From an uncultured Rhodospirillales bacterium (lineage in GTDB: Bacteria > Pseudomonadota > Alphaproteobacteria > Acetobacterales > Acetobacteraceae), in contig CAITEF010000662.1 of NCBI GenBank assembly GCA_903891315.1, positions 1 to 33,052 on the forward strand: a stretch of 33,052 nucleotides of DNA. The letters are read 5' to 3'. This document shows, one piece after another, positions 1 to 10,058 of the stretch (within the stretch, counting starts at the first letter, position 1; each line of letters opens with the position of its first letter). The position numbers were made by a program, and so were the translations under genes. Under the pieces are notes generated by a model. That model was not told where the DNA came from. It saw nothing but the letters and a program-made list of their open reading frames with translations, and made no database searches.

Positions 1-370
1 AAGGTGCGGGCAGGGGGAGCACTCCTCGGCGCAAATTTCCGAAATCGGCGCAAAACCACACACGCACACCCGTATTGGCTGCCGCCGTCGCGAAAACCGG
101 GGTGCCCCCCCTCGATCTTTTTTCTAGGCCGGAATTCCACAGCAGCCGCCCCCTCGCCGATCACAACATGAGGGAGGCGTCATATGGCGCGGCGTGACGA
201 AACGGATCGCCAGACCGAGCGGACCGGGCCAGATCGATGCTCGGCTTGGTCGCAGAGGGCAGCTTAGACCTGCATGGCTGGCCGCCACCCCGCACCCTGG
301 CCGCACCTCTCAACGCCAATCGTCTCAATAGAGCCTGCCCTAGTGATACGTCTCACGCATCGTGAAAAAC

Positions 371-405
371 TGTCTCATACAAATTGTCTGTTGACTTTAG
401 AGACG
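371..405. promoter_or_regulatory. candidate resolvase-binding (res-like) repeat array upstream of serine recombinase
   Basis: TGTCTCATA (371-379), TGTCTGTTG (385-393) and inverted GAGACG (400-405). Further CGTCTCA copies at 321 and 349. Lies directly upstream of the resolvase gene, the usual place for res sites. Confidence 0.4.
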
Positions 406-453
406 CATCAAATGCTAACGTCTTAGATGTCATTGATACACATGAGGCACACC

Positions 454-1065
454 ATGGCACGCAAGACCGCTCCCGCCGCTTTAACCACGCCAGCAGCCAG
501 GACAGGCAGCATCGTCGGCTATGCTCGCACATCCACCATCGAGCAGGAGGCCGGGCTTGCAGCACAGGAGCGTGATCTCCGGGCAGTCGGCTGCACACGC
601 ATATTCGCCGAGCAGATATCGAGCGTGGTCACGCAGCGTCCCCAACTGATTGCCGCGCTCGACTATCTCCGGGAGGGTGATGTTCTGGTTGTCGCCAAGC
701 CGGACCGCTTGGCACGCAGCACCGCCGATCTCCTCGGCATTGTCGAAACCCTGAACACGCGAGGCATCGGCCTGCGCATCCTTTCCATGGGTGGCGGCGA
801 GGTGGACACGCGCAGCCCTACCGGCAAACTGATGGTTACGATGCTCGGAGCAATCGCAGCGTTCGAGCGCGAGCTGATGCTTGAACGGCAGCGGGAAGGC
901 ATCCGCCGAGCTGCTGAGGAAGGCAAATACAAAGGCCGGGCTCCAACGGCCCAGCGCAAAGCCGATGAAATCGCCAAGCTACAGGCGGAGGGCATTGGCC
1001 CCACAGAAATCGCCCGTCGCCTGGGGATTGGCCGAGCCAGCGTCTATCGCGTGATCGGCAAGTAA
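454..1065 (+). CDS. serine recombinase / resolvase-invertase family protein
   Basis: ORF 427-1065; ATG at 454 preferred (MARKTAPA...). Contains GYARTSTIEQEAGLAAQERDL (catalytic Ser region), KPDRLARSTADLL, GKLMVTMLGAIAAFERELMLERQREGI and a C-terminal HTH (GPTEIARRLGIGRASVYRVI). Confidence 0.93.
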   Translation: MARKTAPAALTTPAARTGSIVGYARTSTIEQEAGLAAQERDLRAVGCTRIFAEQISSVVTQRPQLIAALDYLREGDVLVVAKPDRLARSTADLLGIVETLNTRGIGLRILSMGGGEVDTRSPTGKLMVTMLGAIAAFERELMLERQREGIRRAAEEGKYKGRAPTAQRKADEIAKLQAEGIGPTEIARRLGIGRASVYRVIGK

Positions 1066-1087
1066 GAGACTCGCCGCCCCAATCAGC

Positions 1088-1118
1088 CGAGCTGCATGAC
1101 GCAAGGTCATGCGGCTCG
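1088..1118. terminator. hairpin between convergent resolvase and integrase genes, candidate terminator
   Basis: CGAGCTGCATGAC-GCAAG-GTCATGCGGCTCG: 13-bp stem with one mismatch/wobble and a 5-nt loop, just after the resolvase stop. No strong T tract. Confidence 0.5.
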
Positions 1119-1281
1119 TGCTGTTTCTGAACTACACCGCAACAGCCCAGCAGTCCGGCCCAGTGCTGTCAGGCGGAAAAGCAGATCACGTCTGACAAAC
1201 TAAGGTTAATGTCAGGCGTTCCGTCATACAGACCGCGCATCTGGTCAGACGATTGCAGCCATCTCGCGAGCCTGCGCGCAA

Positions 1282-2694
1282 TCATCGCGCCATCCCTCGC
1301 ATTTCGATCACGTTCGATCCTGCGGAGTGAGCTGCCTTTTTTCGGGATAGCCCAGACGTCGCTCCGCTTGGGTCGGCCCCGGCGGTGGTCACATGCTTCG
1401 CCCAATCCTCTAGCGCCTGCCGTCGCTCCGTCAGATAGTCGTGACGCTGATAGACCGCCGCAACGCCCTGGATGACGCTGCCAGTGTGGTTCAGCACCCG
1501 GTCCGCCACTTCCCACCTTACGCCCAGCTCTGCCATTGCCGTCGCGCCCGATCGGCGGAAGTCATGGATGCGCCACGGGTTCAACGGCTCTGCCGGACGC
1601 CCGGTCTGAGCCGCGCGCTTGATCCGCTCTGTTAGGATCAACCGATCAAGCCGCTCCTTTGCCCTGCTGAAGCCAGAGAGGGGCGTATCGCCCGTTGTGG
1701 TGAAGACGAACTGCGACGGCTCAAGTGAGCTAGGCAAGGTGCGGCGCGGGATACTTTGCAGGATGGCCTGCACCGGAGCTGTCAGGTGCACAATGTGTGG
1801 ACGGCGGTTCTTCGTGCGAGAGCCAGGAATGTCCCAGCGCGTGCAATCTTCGTTCAACTCACACCAACGCATGCCAGCAACTTCGGCCTCCCGCTGCAAT
1901 GTCAGCAGCAGGACCTGGAAGAACTGCATCCAGGGCCAACCAAGATCAGCCGAGCAGCGCCAGACCTCTCCCACCTCACGCTCTGACAACGCGCGCTCGC
2001 GTGCCACAGACCGACCTTCGATGTGAACGGATACAGCCGGATTTGACGGCACCAGGTCATTCTTCAGCCCCCAAGCGAACATTGCATGGGCATAGGCGCG
2101 GACCCGTCGCTGGATAGTGAAGCCCGGCACGTTGCTTTCTGGGGATGGCCCTCGCGCGACGCCGCCGGAGGCACGGCCATTTTGCTCCGCAATCTTGGCC
2201 AGTTCCCTTCGCAGCATCGGTGCGTCCACCTTCACCGCCGGAACATCGAGGATGCTCGCCAACGTGCGCCGAAGCGCTCTCGGGGCCTCGCGCTGGTAAT
2301 TTGCGCTCTTGTGAACCAAGCACTCTTGCTGCCAGCTCGCGATAAGCCTCTCAAACGTGAATTTATCCTGCTGCGCCAGCGCCGCTACATCAGCGCGCTT
2401 GCGCCTCTCCTCATCAATCTCCGCCTTCCTGCGCCCGACTGGATCACCTCCGGCGGCCACCTCCCCGCGTGCTACTTCCGCCAACTTGCGTGCTTGCGCT
2501 GGCGTCAAATCGCCATAGCGCCCGATCCGCAAGCGCTGCACCAATCCGCCGCGCCGGTATTGGAACATGAAAACCTTCGCGCCGTTCGCAGTGACCCGCA
2601 CACCGAAGCCAGGCAGTGCATCATCAAAAACGACCATATCCTTGCGGTCCGGCGGACAGACAAGCGCATCGATATCAGATTTTCCAAGCTTCAT
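1282..2694 (-). CDS. tyrosine-type site-specific integrase (DUF4102/P4-like)
   Basis: ORF to 2730; ATG at 2694 gives MKLGKSDIDALVCPPDRKDMVVFDDALPGFGVRV (DUF4102-like N-terminus). Catalytic-domain motifs: LLTLQREAEVAGMRWCEL, HDFRRSGATAMAELGV, VLNHTG. Confidence 0.92.
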   Translation of the reverse strand: MKLGKSDIDALVCPPDRKDMVVFDDALPGFGVRVTANGAKVFMFQYRRGGLVQRLRIGRYGDLTPAQARKLAEVARGEVAAGGDPVGRRKAEIDEERRKRADVAALAQQDKFTFERLIASWQQECLVHKSANYQREAPRALRRTLASILDVPAVKVDAPMLRRELAKIAEQNGRASGGVARGPSPESNVPGFTIQRRVRAYAHAMFAWGLKNDLVPSNPAVSVHIEGRSVARERALSEREVGEVWRCSADLGWPWMQFFQVLLLTLQREAEVAGMRWCELNEDCTRWDIPGSRTKNRRPHIVHLTAPVQAILQSIPRRTLPSSLEPSQFVFTTTGDTPLSGFSRAKERLDRLILTERIKRAAQTGRPAEPLNPWRIHDFRRSGATAMAELGVRWEVADRVLNHTGSVIQGVAAVYQRHDYLTERRQALEDWAKHVTTAGADPSGATSGLSRKKAAHSAGSNVIEMRGMAR

Positions 2695-2884
2695 TTCGCC
2701 ACCACCAATACCAACAGCCTGCGGACTCACACCTTCAGCGGACTCGCCGAGGACTCTTTCAGAGTCGCAGTCTTGGTGCGTGGTGATGTTTCTTGAAAGT
2801 TAAATCAAGACAAAGCCTCACTATAAAATACGCTTTGCGTCTTCTGATGTGTTCTAATGCAATATAGTGTGAATACTAAGGCTC

Positions 2885-2929
2885 CTCTTAATCAGCGGGT
2901 CGAAGGTTCGAGCCCTTCAGCGCCCACCA
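2885..2929 (+). other. 3' fragment of tRNA-Lys(CTT) including encoded CCA; putative attachment site of the integrative element
   Basis: CTCTTAATCAGCGGGTCGAAGGTTCGAGCCCTTCAGCGCCCACCA matches the anticodon loop, T-arm and acceptor 3' strand of a Lys(CTT) tRNA. Preceding bases do not supply the 5' anticodon stem, D-arm or 5' acceptor strand. Located ~190 bp upstream of the integrase start. Confidence 0.85.
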
Positions 2930-2946
2930 TTTTATTCGGCCCCGCT

Positions 2947-2966
2947 CACGGCGAAAACGCGCCGTG
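2947..2966 (+). terminator. hairpin downstream of the tRNA fragment, candidate terminator
   Basis: CACGGCG-AAAACG-CGCCGTG perfect 7-bp stem shortly after the tRNA 3' end. Confidence 0.45.
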
Positions 2967-3080
2967 GCTTCCCTACCGATTTCCCTGTGGTAGGCCGGCG
3001 AATCCGAGACTTTCCCAATGGCGGCTGCCCTCCCCGCAGTTCATTGATCTGTCCCCGGACTCCCGCCCAAAACTGCGGCT

Positions 3081-3806
3081 ATGATCTCCCTGGCCGCTGG
3101 GCCGTCATGGAGGCCGACATTGCGCAAGGAATTTCACAACACCCATCGCACCGGATGGCTGCGCGCGGCTGTGCTCGGTGCCAATGACGGCTTGGTCTCC
3201 ACCGCCAGCCTCGTGCTCGGCGTCGCGTCTGCGGAGGCGTCCAGAGGCAGCGTCCTGCTTGCCGGAATCGCAGGCCTCGTCGCTGGTGCGATGGCGATGG
3301 CGGCGGGCGAGTATGTCTCGGTCAGTTCCCAGGCCGATACCGAAAAGGCCGATCTGGAAATCGAGCTCAAAGGCTTCGAACTCGATGACGCCGCCGAGCA
3401 TGCCGAGCTTGCCGAAATTTATGTGCAGCGCGGGCTGACGATCGAATTGGCGCGGCAGGTGGCCGATCAATTGATGGAATTCGATGCGCTCGGTGCCCAT
3501 GCGCGCGACGAGCTGGGGATCAGCGAGGTTCTGAAGGCACGCCCGCTGCAGGCGGCGGGGGCGTCGGCGGCCAGCTTTGTTTTGGGGGCCGCGATGCCGC
3601 TGCTGGTCACGCTGGTGGCACCTGATCGATATCTGGGCGAGCTGATCGCCGCCGCATCCCTTGTATTTCTGGCACTCCTCGGTGCGGTGGCCGCCCACGC
3701 AGGTGGCGCCAGCCGAATTCGAGGAGCCGTGCGCGTTCTGGTTTGGGGGGCATTGGCGATGGCCGTGACAGCGGGTGTCGGGCACTGGATCGGCACGCCG
3801 GTCTAA
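3081..3806 (+). CDS. VIT1/CCC1 family (Fe2+/Mn2+) transporter
   Basis: HRTGWLRAAVLGANDGLVSTASLVLGVASA...AGAMAMAAGEYVSVSSQADTEKADLEIE...; typical VIT family motifs. True start may be downstream, near 3120. Confidence 0.9.
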   Translation: MISLAAGPSWRPTLRKEFHNTHRTGWLRAAVLGANDGLVSTASLVLGVASAEASRGSVLLAGIAGLVAGAMAMAAGEYVSVSSQADTEKADLEIELKGFELDDAAEHAELAEIYVQRGLTIELARQVADQLMEFDALGAHARDELGISEVLKARPLQAAGASAASFVLGAAMPLLVTLVAPDRYLGELIAAASLVFLALLGAVAAHAGGASRIRGAVRVLVWGALAMAVTAGVGHWIGTPV

Positions 3807-3933
3807 CGACGGCCGAAGGGCAACATTACCACATTTTATCCCCGCAACGAGCTGTCCTGCCTTACAGTTTCGTCCGAACGCCCAAGCATCAAATTTCTAA
3901 AGTTCAGGTCAACTGAAGCCAGGAGCCTCCAGG

Positions 3934-5058
3934 ATGCGTCTCGCCCTCGCCCTCGCCGCGGCATTCACCATCAGCGCCGCCCAGGCCGCCGAGCCGATCA
4001 AGATCGGTATCACCACCGTGCTCAGCGGCCCGACTGCGGACCGTGGTCAGTCCGAGCAATATGGCGCGCAGCGCGCCATCGATGAGATCAATGCACAAGG
4101 CGGCGTGCTCGGGCGGCGGTTGGAGGCGTATTACGCCGACAATGCCTGCAAGCTCGATATCGGTATTGCTGGCACCAAGCGCCTGATCGAACAGGTGAAA
4201 GCACCGGTGCTGATCGGCGCGCTCTGCACGCCCGTCACCCGCGCCATTCTGCCAGTGGTGGCGGAGGCGAAGGTGCCGCTGATCATCGCAACCTCGGCGG
4301 GCCATGAATTCGTCGATCCGGCGGGTGTCGGTGGCAATGACTTCATGTTCAAGACGATCCCGTCAGACGTCGATATCGCGCGTGGGCAGGTCAAATATCT
4401 CGCTGCCCAGCATGTGAAATCCATCGCGATGATCACCGATGATGGCGGGTTCCAGAAAGCGAACGCCGAGGCGCTGGCCGACGCCGCCAAGGCCGCCGGG
4501 ATCACCATCACCACACAGGAGAACCTGCCCGCCTCCGGCATCGATTTCGCAGCCCTGATCCAGAAGGTGCAGGAAGGCCATCCGGATGCGGTGATGCTCA
4601 ATCTCGGCGGCTCTACAGCGGGATTCTTCAAGGCTTACGAGGCAGCCGGCGGCAAGTTCACCGTCTCGGGCCGGATCGATTTGGGCGGGGCCGCTGTCGC
4701 CGTCTCCCCCACCTTCCGTGACGTCGGGGGGCTTGCCAATGTGACCAGCATCGCGGTGTTTAGCACAGCGTTTGACAAGCCGAAGGTGCAGGATTTCATC
4801 AAATCCTATCGCGACCACACCGGGCTGACGCCGACGCAGCGTTCGTTTTTTGTCTATGAGGCGGTCTATCTCGCCGCCGACGCCATAAGCCGCGCGGGTG
4901 CCGACACGCCCGCCGCCATTCAGAAAGCGCTCAAGACCAGCAAGATGGAATCCCGGCTCGGCGGCACCTACGCGCCGGACGACCACAACCATTCGCACAC
5001 GCCGCTGTTCATCCTGGGTCTGAAGGACGGCAAACCGGCGGTGATCGCCACCGAATAG
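3934..5058 (+). CDS. branched-chain amino acid-type ABC transporter substrate-binding protein (LivK-like)
   Basis: Signal peptide MRLALALAAAFTISAAQAAEPIKIG; periplasmic binding fold motifs (GITTVLSGPTADRGQSEQYGAQRAIDEINAQGGVLGRRLE). Upstream AGGAG. Confidence 0.88.
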   Translation: MRLALALAAAFTISAAQAAEPIKIGITTVLSGPTADRGQSEQYGAQRAIDEINAQGGVLGRRLEAYYADNACKLDIGIAGTKRLIEQVKAPVLIGALCTPVTRAILPVVAEAKVPLIIATSAGHEFVDPAGVGGNDFMFKTIPSDVDIARGQVKYLAAQHVKSIAMITDDGGFQKANAEALADAAKAAGITITTQENLPASGIDFAALIQKVQEGHPDAVMLNLGGSTAGFFKAYEAAGGKFTVSGRIDLGGAAVAVSPTFRDVGGLANVTSIAVFSTAFDKPKVQDFIKSYRDHTGLTPTQRSFFVYEAVYLAADAISRAGADTPAAIQKALKTSKMESRLGGTYAPDDHNHSHTPLFILGLKDGKPAVIATE

Positions 5059-6145
5059 CGATCCGCGCAGGGTCCAACCCCCGGAGCCAACGCTGCATCG
5101 GTCGTTCGATGCCGCGATACGACAGCGTCGACAGCCCGAGCACGATGGCGATGCACATCATCGCCTCGGTCGGGCTGGAGATGAAAAAGAAATCCACCGG
5201 GGCGATGCCGGTCCACCATCCCTCGACCACAGCGCGCAGCGGCAGCACCATCAGGTGCAGCAGATAGACCGAGAACGAGATCGCCCCGAGCCAGCGCGGC
5301 AAGGCCGCGCCGAACCAGCCGGAGAGCCGGGATTCCTGATAGGAACATCCAACGACCAACGCTCCTGCAAGGCCGACAAACAGCAGATCCAGCGCGGGAA
5401 ACGCCGTGCAGATCGCCATCAATCCAAGCAGCAGCGCCTGCGTTGCATCCCGCCCGAGAAACCGCATCGCCTCTGCCCGAACGCGCAATCGCCAGAGATA
5501 GATGCCGAGCATGAATTCCACCGTGCAGCGGATCAGCGAGTCCGGCGCGTAATACCAATTGATCCCACCCGGCATCGGCTTGGCATAGGCGGTCTGGCCC
5601 TGCAGCAGCGCGTCGGTGATCAGTACGACGAGTGCGGCCGCCATCACCAGCATCGCGCGCGGCTTGGAGGCGTGGAGCAGGAGCATCACGAAGAGCGGAA
5701 ACAGCAGGTTCACGCCCCATTCGATGCTTAGCGTCCAGCCGGTGCCGCTGATCGAGTCATCCGGCCACCACCATGCTTGCATCATCAGGAAGTTCAGCGC
5801 GATGGCCAGCGGCGTGCGCGTGCTGCAATTGTCACCGATGCCTGCTTCCATCAGCAGCAAACAGCCCAGTGTCACCAGGGCGTAGAGGGGCCATAGCCTG
5901 GCGAGACGATGTTGCAGAAATTGCGCATAGACGCTCGCGCTGAACGGTGCGGCGAAACGGGCTTCATAGGTCATCGCCAGCACGAATCCGCTGAGGATCA
6001 TGAACAGATCGACGGCGACATACATGTGCGAGATCAGCGTGTGCAGCAGCGGCGACATCGGCAATTCGCCCATGTAATGCCCCACCATCACCCAACACGC
6101 CGCCAGACCGCGCAGGCCGGTGAGGGAGCGGATTTCCGAACGCAT
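5009..6145 (-). CDS. acyltransferase family 3 membrane protein
   Basis: MRSEIRSLTGLRGLAACWVMVGHYM...HMYVAVDLFMILSGFVLAMTYE...; classic acyltransferase_3 N-terminal motifs and many TM segments. Alternative start 6169. Confidence 0.88.
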   Translation of the reverse strand: MRSEIRSLTGLRGLAACWVMVGHYMGELPMSPLLHTLISHMYVAVDLFMILSGFVLAMTYEARFAAPFSASVYAQFLQHRLARLWPLYALVTLGCLLLMEAGIGDNCSTRTPLAIALNFLMMQAWWWPDDSISGTGWTLSIEWGVNLLFPLFVMLLLHASKPRAMLVMAAALVVLITDALLQGQTAYAKPMPGGINWYYAPDSLIRCTVEFMLGIYLWRLRVRAEAMRFLGRDATQALLLGLMAICTAFPALDLLFVGLAGALVVGCSYQESRLSGWFGAALPRWLGAISFSVYLLHLMVLPLRAVVEGWWTGIAPVDFFFISSPTEAMMCIAIVLGLSTLSYRGIERPMQRWLRGLDPARIAIRWRSPPVCRPSDPG

Positions 6146-6285
6146 AATCTCTCCAAGATCACCGATCATTTGCCTTACAGGCAGCGGGTGGAGTGGACAA
6201 GCTCAGCAGTCTTCGCCCCAGGTGCTGTGCTTGCCGATCTTACGTAATAGGCACGCAGTGATCCCGGTGGCTAACGTCATCAGTC

Positions 6286-6678
6286 ATGCCGATCAATTTT
6301 CACCCTTCCGCCGGGCAAATCTTGATTTGCGACTTCAGTTCCGGGTTTCAGCCACCGGAAATGGTGAAAGTGCGACCGCTCGTCGTGATTTCACCAAGGC
6401 GGCGAAGCGGCCAACTCGTCAAGGTCGTGCCGTTGAGCAGTTCACCGCCGACTCCGATTGAACCCTGGCACCACAAGATTTCCGCCAGCGTCTATCCTCC
6501 GGCACGGGCGGAGATGTGGGCCAAATGCGATATGGTGATCACCGTGTCGATCAATCGGCTTGACCGGGTCAAGCATCGGGATGCTTCTGGGAAGCGGCTC
6601 TATATGTCTCGCGCAGTGCCGCCACTCGAACTCGCCATCATCCAGCACGCGGTGAAAGCCACACTGGGATTGCCTTGA
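6286..6678 (+). CDS. type II toxin-antitoxin PemK/MazF-family protein, apparently without an adjacent antitoxin
   Basis: PSAGQILICDFSSGFQPPEMVKVRPLVVISPRRRSGQLVKVVPLSS...AKCDMVITVSINRLDRV; MazF/PemK-like barrel signature. Confidence 0.75.
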   Translation: MPINFHPSAGQILICDFSSGFQPPEMVKVRPLVVISPRRRSGQLVKVVPLSSSPPTPIEPWHHKISASVYPPARAEMWAKCDMVITVSINRLDRVKHRDASGKRLYMSRAVPPLELAIIQHAVKATLGLP

Positions 6679-6782
6679 ATGCCGAAACAAATGGAGCTAA
6701 TATCTGCCTTTACCCGCTCCACGGCTTTGGCCGCGCCGGGCTTGCAAGACCCTACGGGGCCGGTTCTGGACAAACCGCCGTT

Positions 6783-7931
<1,149 letters not shown>

Positions 7932-8681
7932 TCAATCACTCCGTCCACGCGCGAGCACCGCCGCAACCGGGGCAAAATCACGTCGATGATGCGGTGTTGC
8001 GCCGAGTCGCCCCAACCCTTCGAGATGAACCGGCGTGCCATACCCAGCATTTTCTGCCCAACCATAGCCGGGATGGCGCGCATCGAGCCGGCGCATCAGC
8101 CGGTCGCGGACCACCTTGGCGATGATCGATGCAGCGGCGATGGACAATTCGCGGCCGTCCCCGCCCACCACACATTGCACATGGCATCCAAGATCGGGCG
8201 CGCGATTGCCATCCACCAATGCCGCCCCGGGCTGGACCCGGAGTCTCCGGAACGCCCGCTGCATCGCCAGCATCGACGCCCACAGAATGTTGAGCCTGCC
8301 GATATCGGCCACCGACGCCGCCCCGATGCCGATCACCGCCTCGCTGCCCAGCAGGGCGGCAAAGGCGGTGTCACGGGCGGCGGGGCGGAGTTTCTTCGAA
8401 TCATTGAGCAGGCTGGCCAAGCCGGTCGGGAGATCCGGCGGCAGGATCACCGCCGCCGCCACCACCGGCCCCGCCAGCGGGCCTCGGCCAACCTCGTCAA
8501 TTCCCGCGACGAGGCCGCCGAGGCTCAATTCCAGCGAGCGACCGGGCTTTACCCAATCTGGCGCAGCAACGGCGATGCGCTGCGGCGTTGCAGAAGGGCG
8601 TCGAGACCCAGCGCACGACCGGTGCGGTCGGTGACCATCAGCACCTGCAACAGGATGATGAAAACATAGGTCCACGGCCAC
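7932..8681 (-). CDS. rnhB: ribonuclease HII
   Basis: [53 protein letters not shown]. The true start is probably near 8530-8570, because the 5' part of the ORF overlaps the DoxX-like gene. Confidence 0.88.
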   Translation of the reverse strand: MAVDLCFHHPVAGADGHRPHRSCAGSRRPSATPQRIAVAAPDWVKPGRSLELSLGGLVAGIDEVGRGPLAGPVVAAAVILPPDLPTGLASLLNDSKKLRPAARDTAFAALLGSEAVIGIGAASVADIGRLNILWASMLAMQRAFRRLRVQPGAALVDGNRAPDLGCHVQCVVGGDGRELSIAAASIIAKVVRDRLMRRLDARHPGYGWAENAGYGTPVHLEGLGRLGATPHHRRDFAPVAAVLARGRSD

Positions 8682-9178
8682 TCGTCCTGAAAATGATACA
8701 GCCCGATCCAGAGATTGAGCGCGATGCCGATGCCAAGCAAAGCCACCACGCGTACGCCGAAGCCGAGCAGCAAAGAAGAGGCGAGCGCGAACTCGGCAAG
8801 GAAGACCAGCGGATCGACAATGTTGATATTCGGTACGAACAACGCCTTCAACACATCGCCGTATACCTTGAACGCCGCGTTGTCGGCGGTCAGCCCCAGC
8901 CAGTATTTGAACCCGTCAGTGGCCGGAAAGGGCAGCTTCCAGAGACAACCTTCCAGCCACATCCCGCCGAGAACGCCACGAACCAGCCACAGCGAGATAT
9001 TGCGGGCGGTGCGCTGTGTCGGGTCCTCGTTCCAGTTTTTCCAGGCGATCACGAAGCTGCTGATCACCAGAGCCAGCGACAGCACCACAAAAATCCAGCG
9101 AAACGGGCCCAGGCCCGCATGGTCGCCGGTCTGGCCGAACAGAAAATCCAAAGCATCGGCGAATGGGTTGGTACGCAT
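8549..9178 (-). CDS. DoxX/DoxD-like membrane protein
   Basis: [19 protein letters not shown]...[36 protein letters not shown]...; DoxX-like hydrophobic helices. Confidence 0.72.
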   Translation of the reverse strand: MRTNPFADALDFLFGQTGDHAGLGPFRWIFVVLSLALVISSFVIAWKNWNEDPTQRTARNISLWLVRGVLGGMWLEGCLWKLPFPATDGFKYWLGLTADNAAFKVYGDVLKALFVPNINIVDPLVFLAEFALASSLLLGFGVRVVALLGIGIALNLWIGLYHFQDEWPWTYVFIILLQVLMVTDRTGRALGLDALLQRRSASPLLRQIG

Positions 9179-9245
9179 CAGGGTAAGCCTTTCAAGTTAC
9201 GTGCGACCTGATGACTGGCTCTGGCCCGAAGCGTTACGCACCGGG

Positions 9246-10058
9246 TCAATCGATTGCCGCACCGCACGCATTCGCCGTCGCCACCAACAGCGCAATGGCG
9301 TCATGTGCGCCATCCGCCGCCCCCTTTTCGAAATCACCTTCGTTCTGCGCCATCTGGTTGGTGACATGGGCAAAGCACAGCACCGGGCGCATCCGAGCGG
9401 TGGCGAAGGCATAAAGCGCTGCTGCCTCCATCTCCACAGCGAGCACGCCTGCGGCCTCAGCCGCCGCAATTGCAGCCGCCGTTTCGCGATAGGGCGCGTC
9501 GGTCGTCCAGGTCGCGCCCTGGATCACCCGCAACGCACCTCCCGCCAATCCCGCCATCGCCAAGCGAACCAGTTCTGTATTGCCCTCGGCGAAGTCGGCG
9601 GGCGGCAGGTAATGATGGCTGGTGCCCTCGTCGCGCAACGCCCGGTCAATCGCAATGAAATACGGTGTCGGGCCCCCATCCGCGATCTGGCCGGAGGAGG
9701 TGATGCTGATCAGCAATTCGCAGCCCGAGGCGAATAATTGCTCAGCGACCAGCACCGCGAACGACGCCCCCACCGCGCACCCCACCACGCCGAAGCGGAA
9801 GTCACCCGCCTCGAAGCCGACCATCTCGGTATGATAACACGCCCACCCGCCGAATTTCCGGCCCTCTCCCGACCGCAGCAGATAGCGCACCAGATCGCCA
9901 TCCGGATCGAGCACGCAGATCGCGGGCACGCCTTCGTTTGGCAGGTTGCGCTGCCTGCGCGCCTCGCGCAGCAGATTCTCCGGCCGGAACACCGAGGGGG
10001 CAGCGAAATCCTTGTGCCGCATCAATGGCGAGGATTCGCCGCCCACCACGATTTTCAA
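9246..10058 (-). CDS. nucleoside phosphorylase (PNP/UDP family)
   Basis: GVVGCAVGASFAVLVAEQLFASGCELLISITSSGQI...GVLAVEMEAAALYAFATA. TTG start at 10058 overlaps the metY stop (TTGA). Confidence 0.82.
   Translation of the reverse strand: MKIVVGGESSPLMRHKDFAAPSVFRPENLLREARRQRNLPNEGVPAICVLDPDGDLVRYLLRSGEGRKFGGWACYHTEMVGFEAGDFRFGVVGCAVGASFAVLVAEQLFASGCELLISITSSGQIADGGPTPYFIAIDRALRDEGTSHHYLPPADFAEGNTELVRLAMAGLAGGALRVIQGATWTTDAPYRETAAAIAAAEAAGVLAVEMEAAALYAFATARMRPVLCFAHVTNQMAQNEGDFEKGAADGAHDAIALLVATANACGAAID

Noticed and set aside
2857-2929. Complete tRNA-Lys gene
   Set aside because: Only the 3' half matches; no D-arm or 5' acceptor strand complementary to GCGCCC is found upstream.
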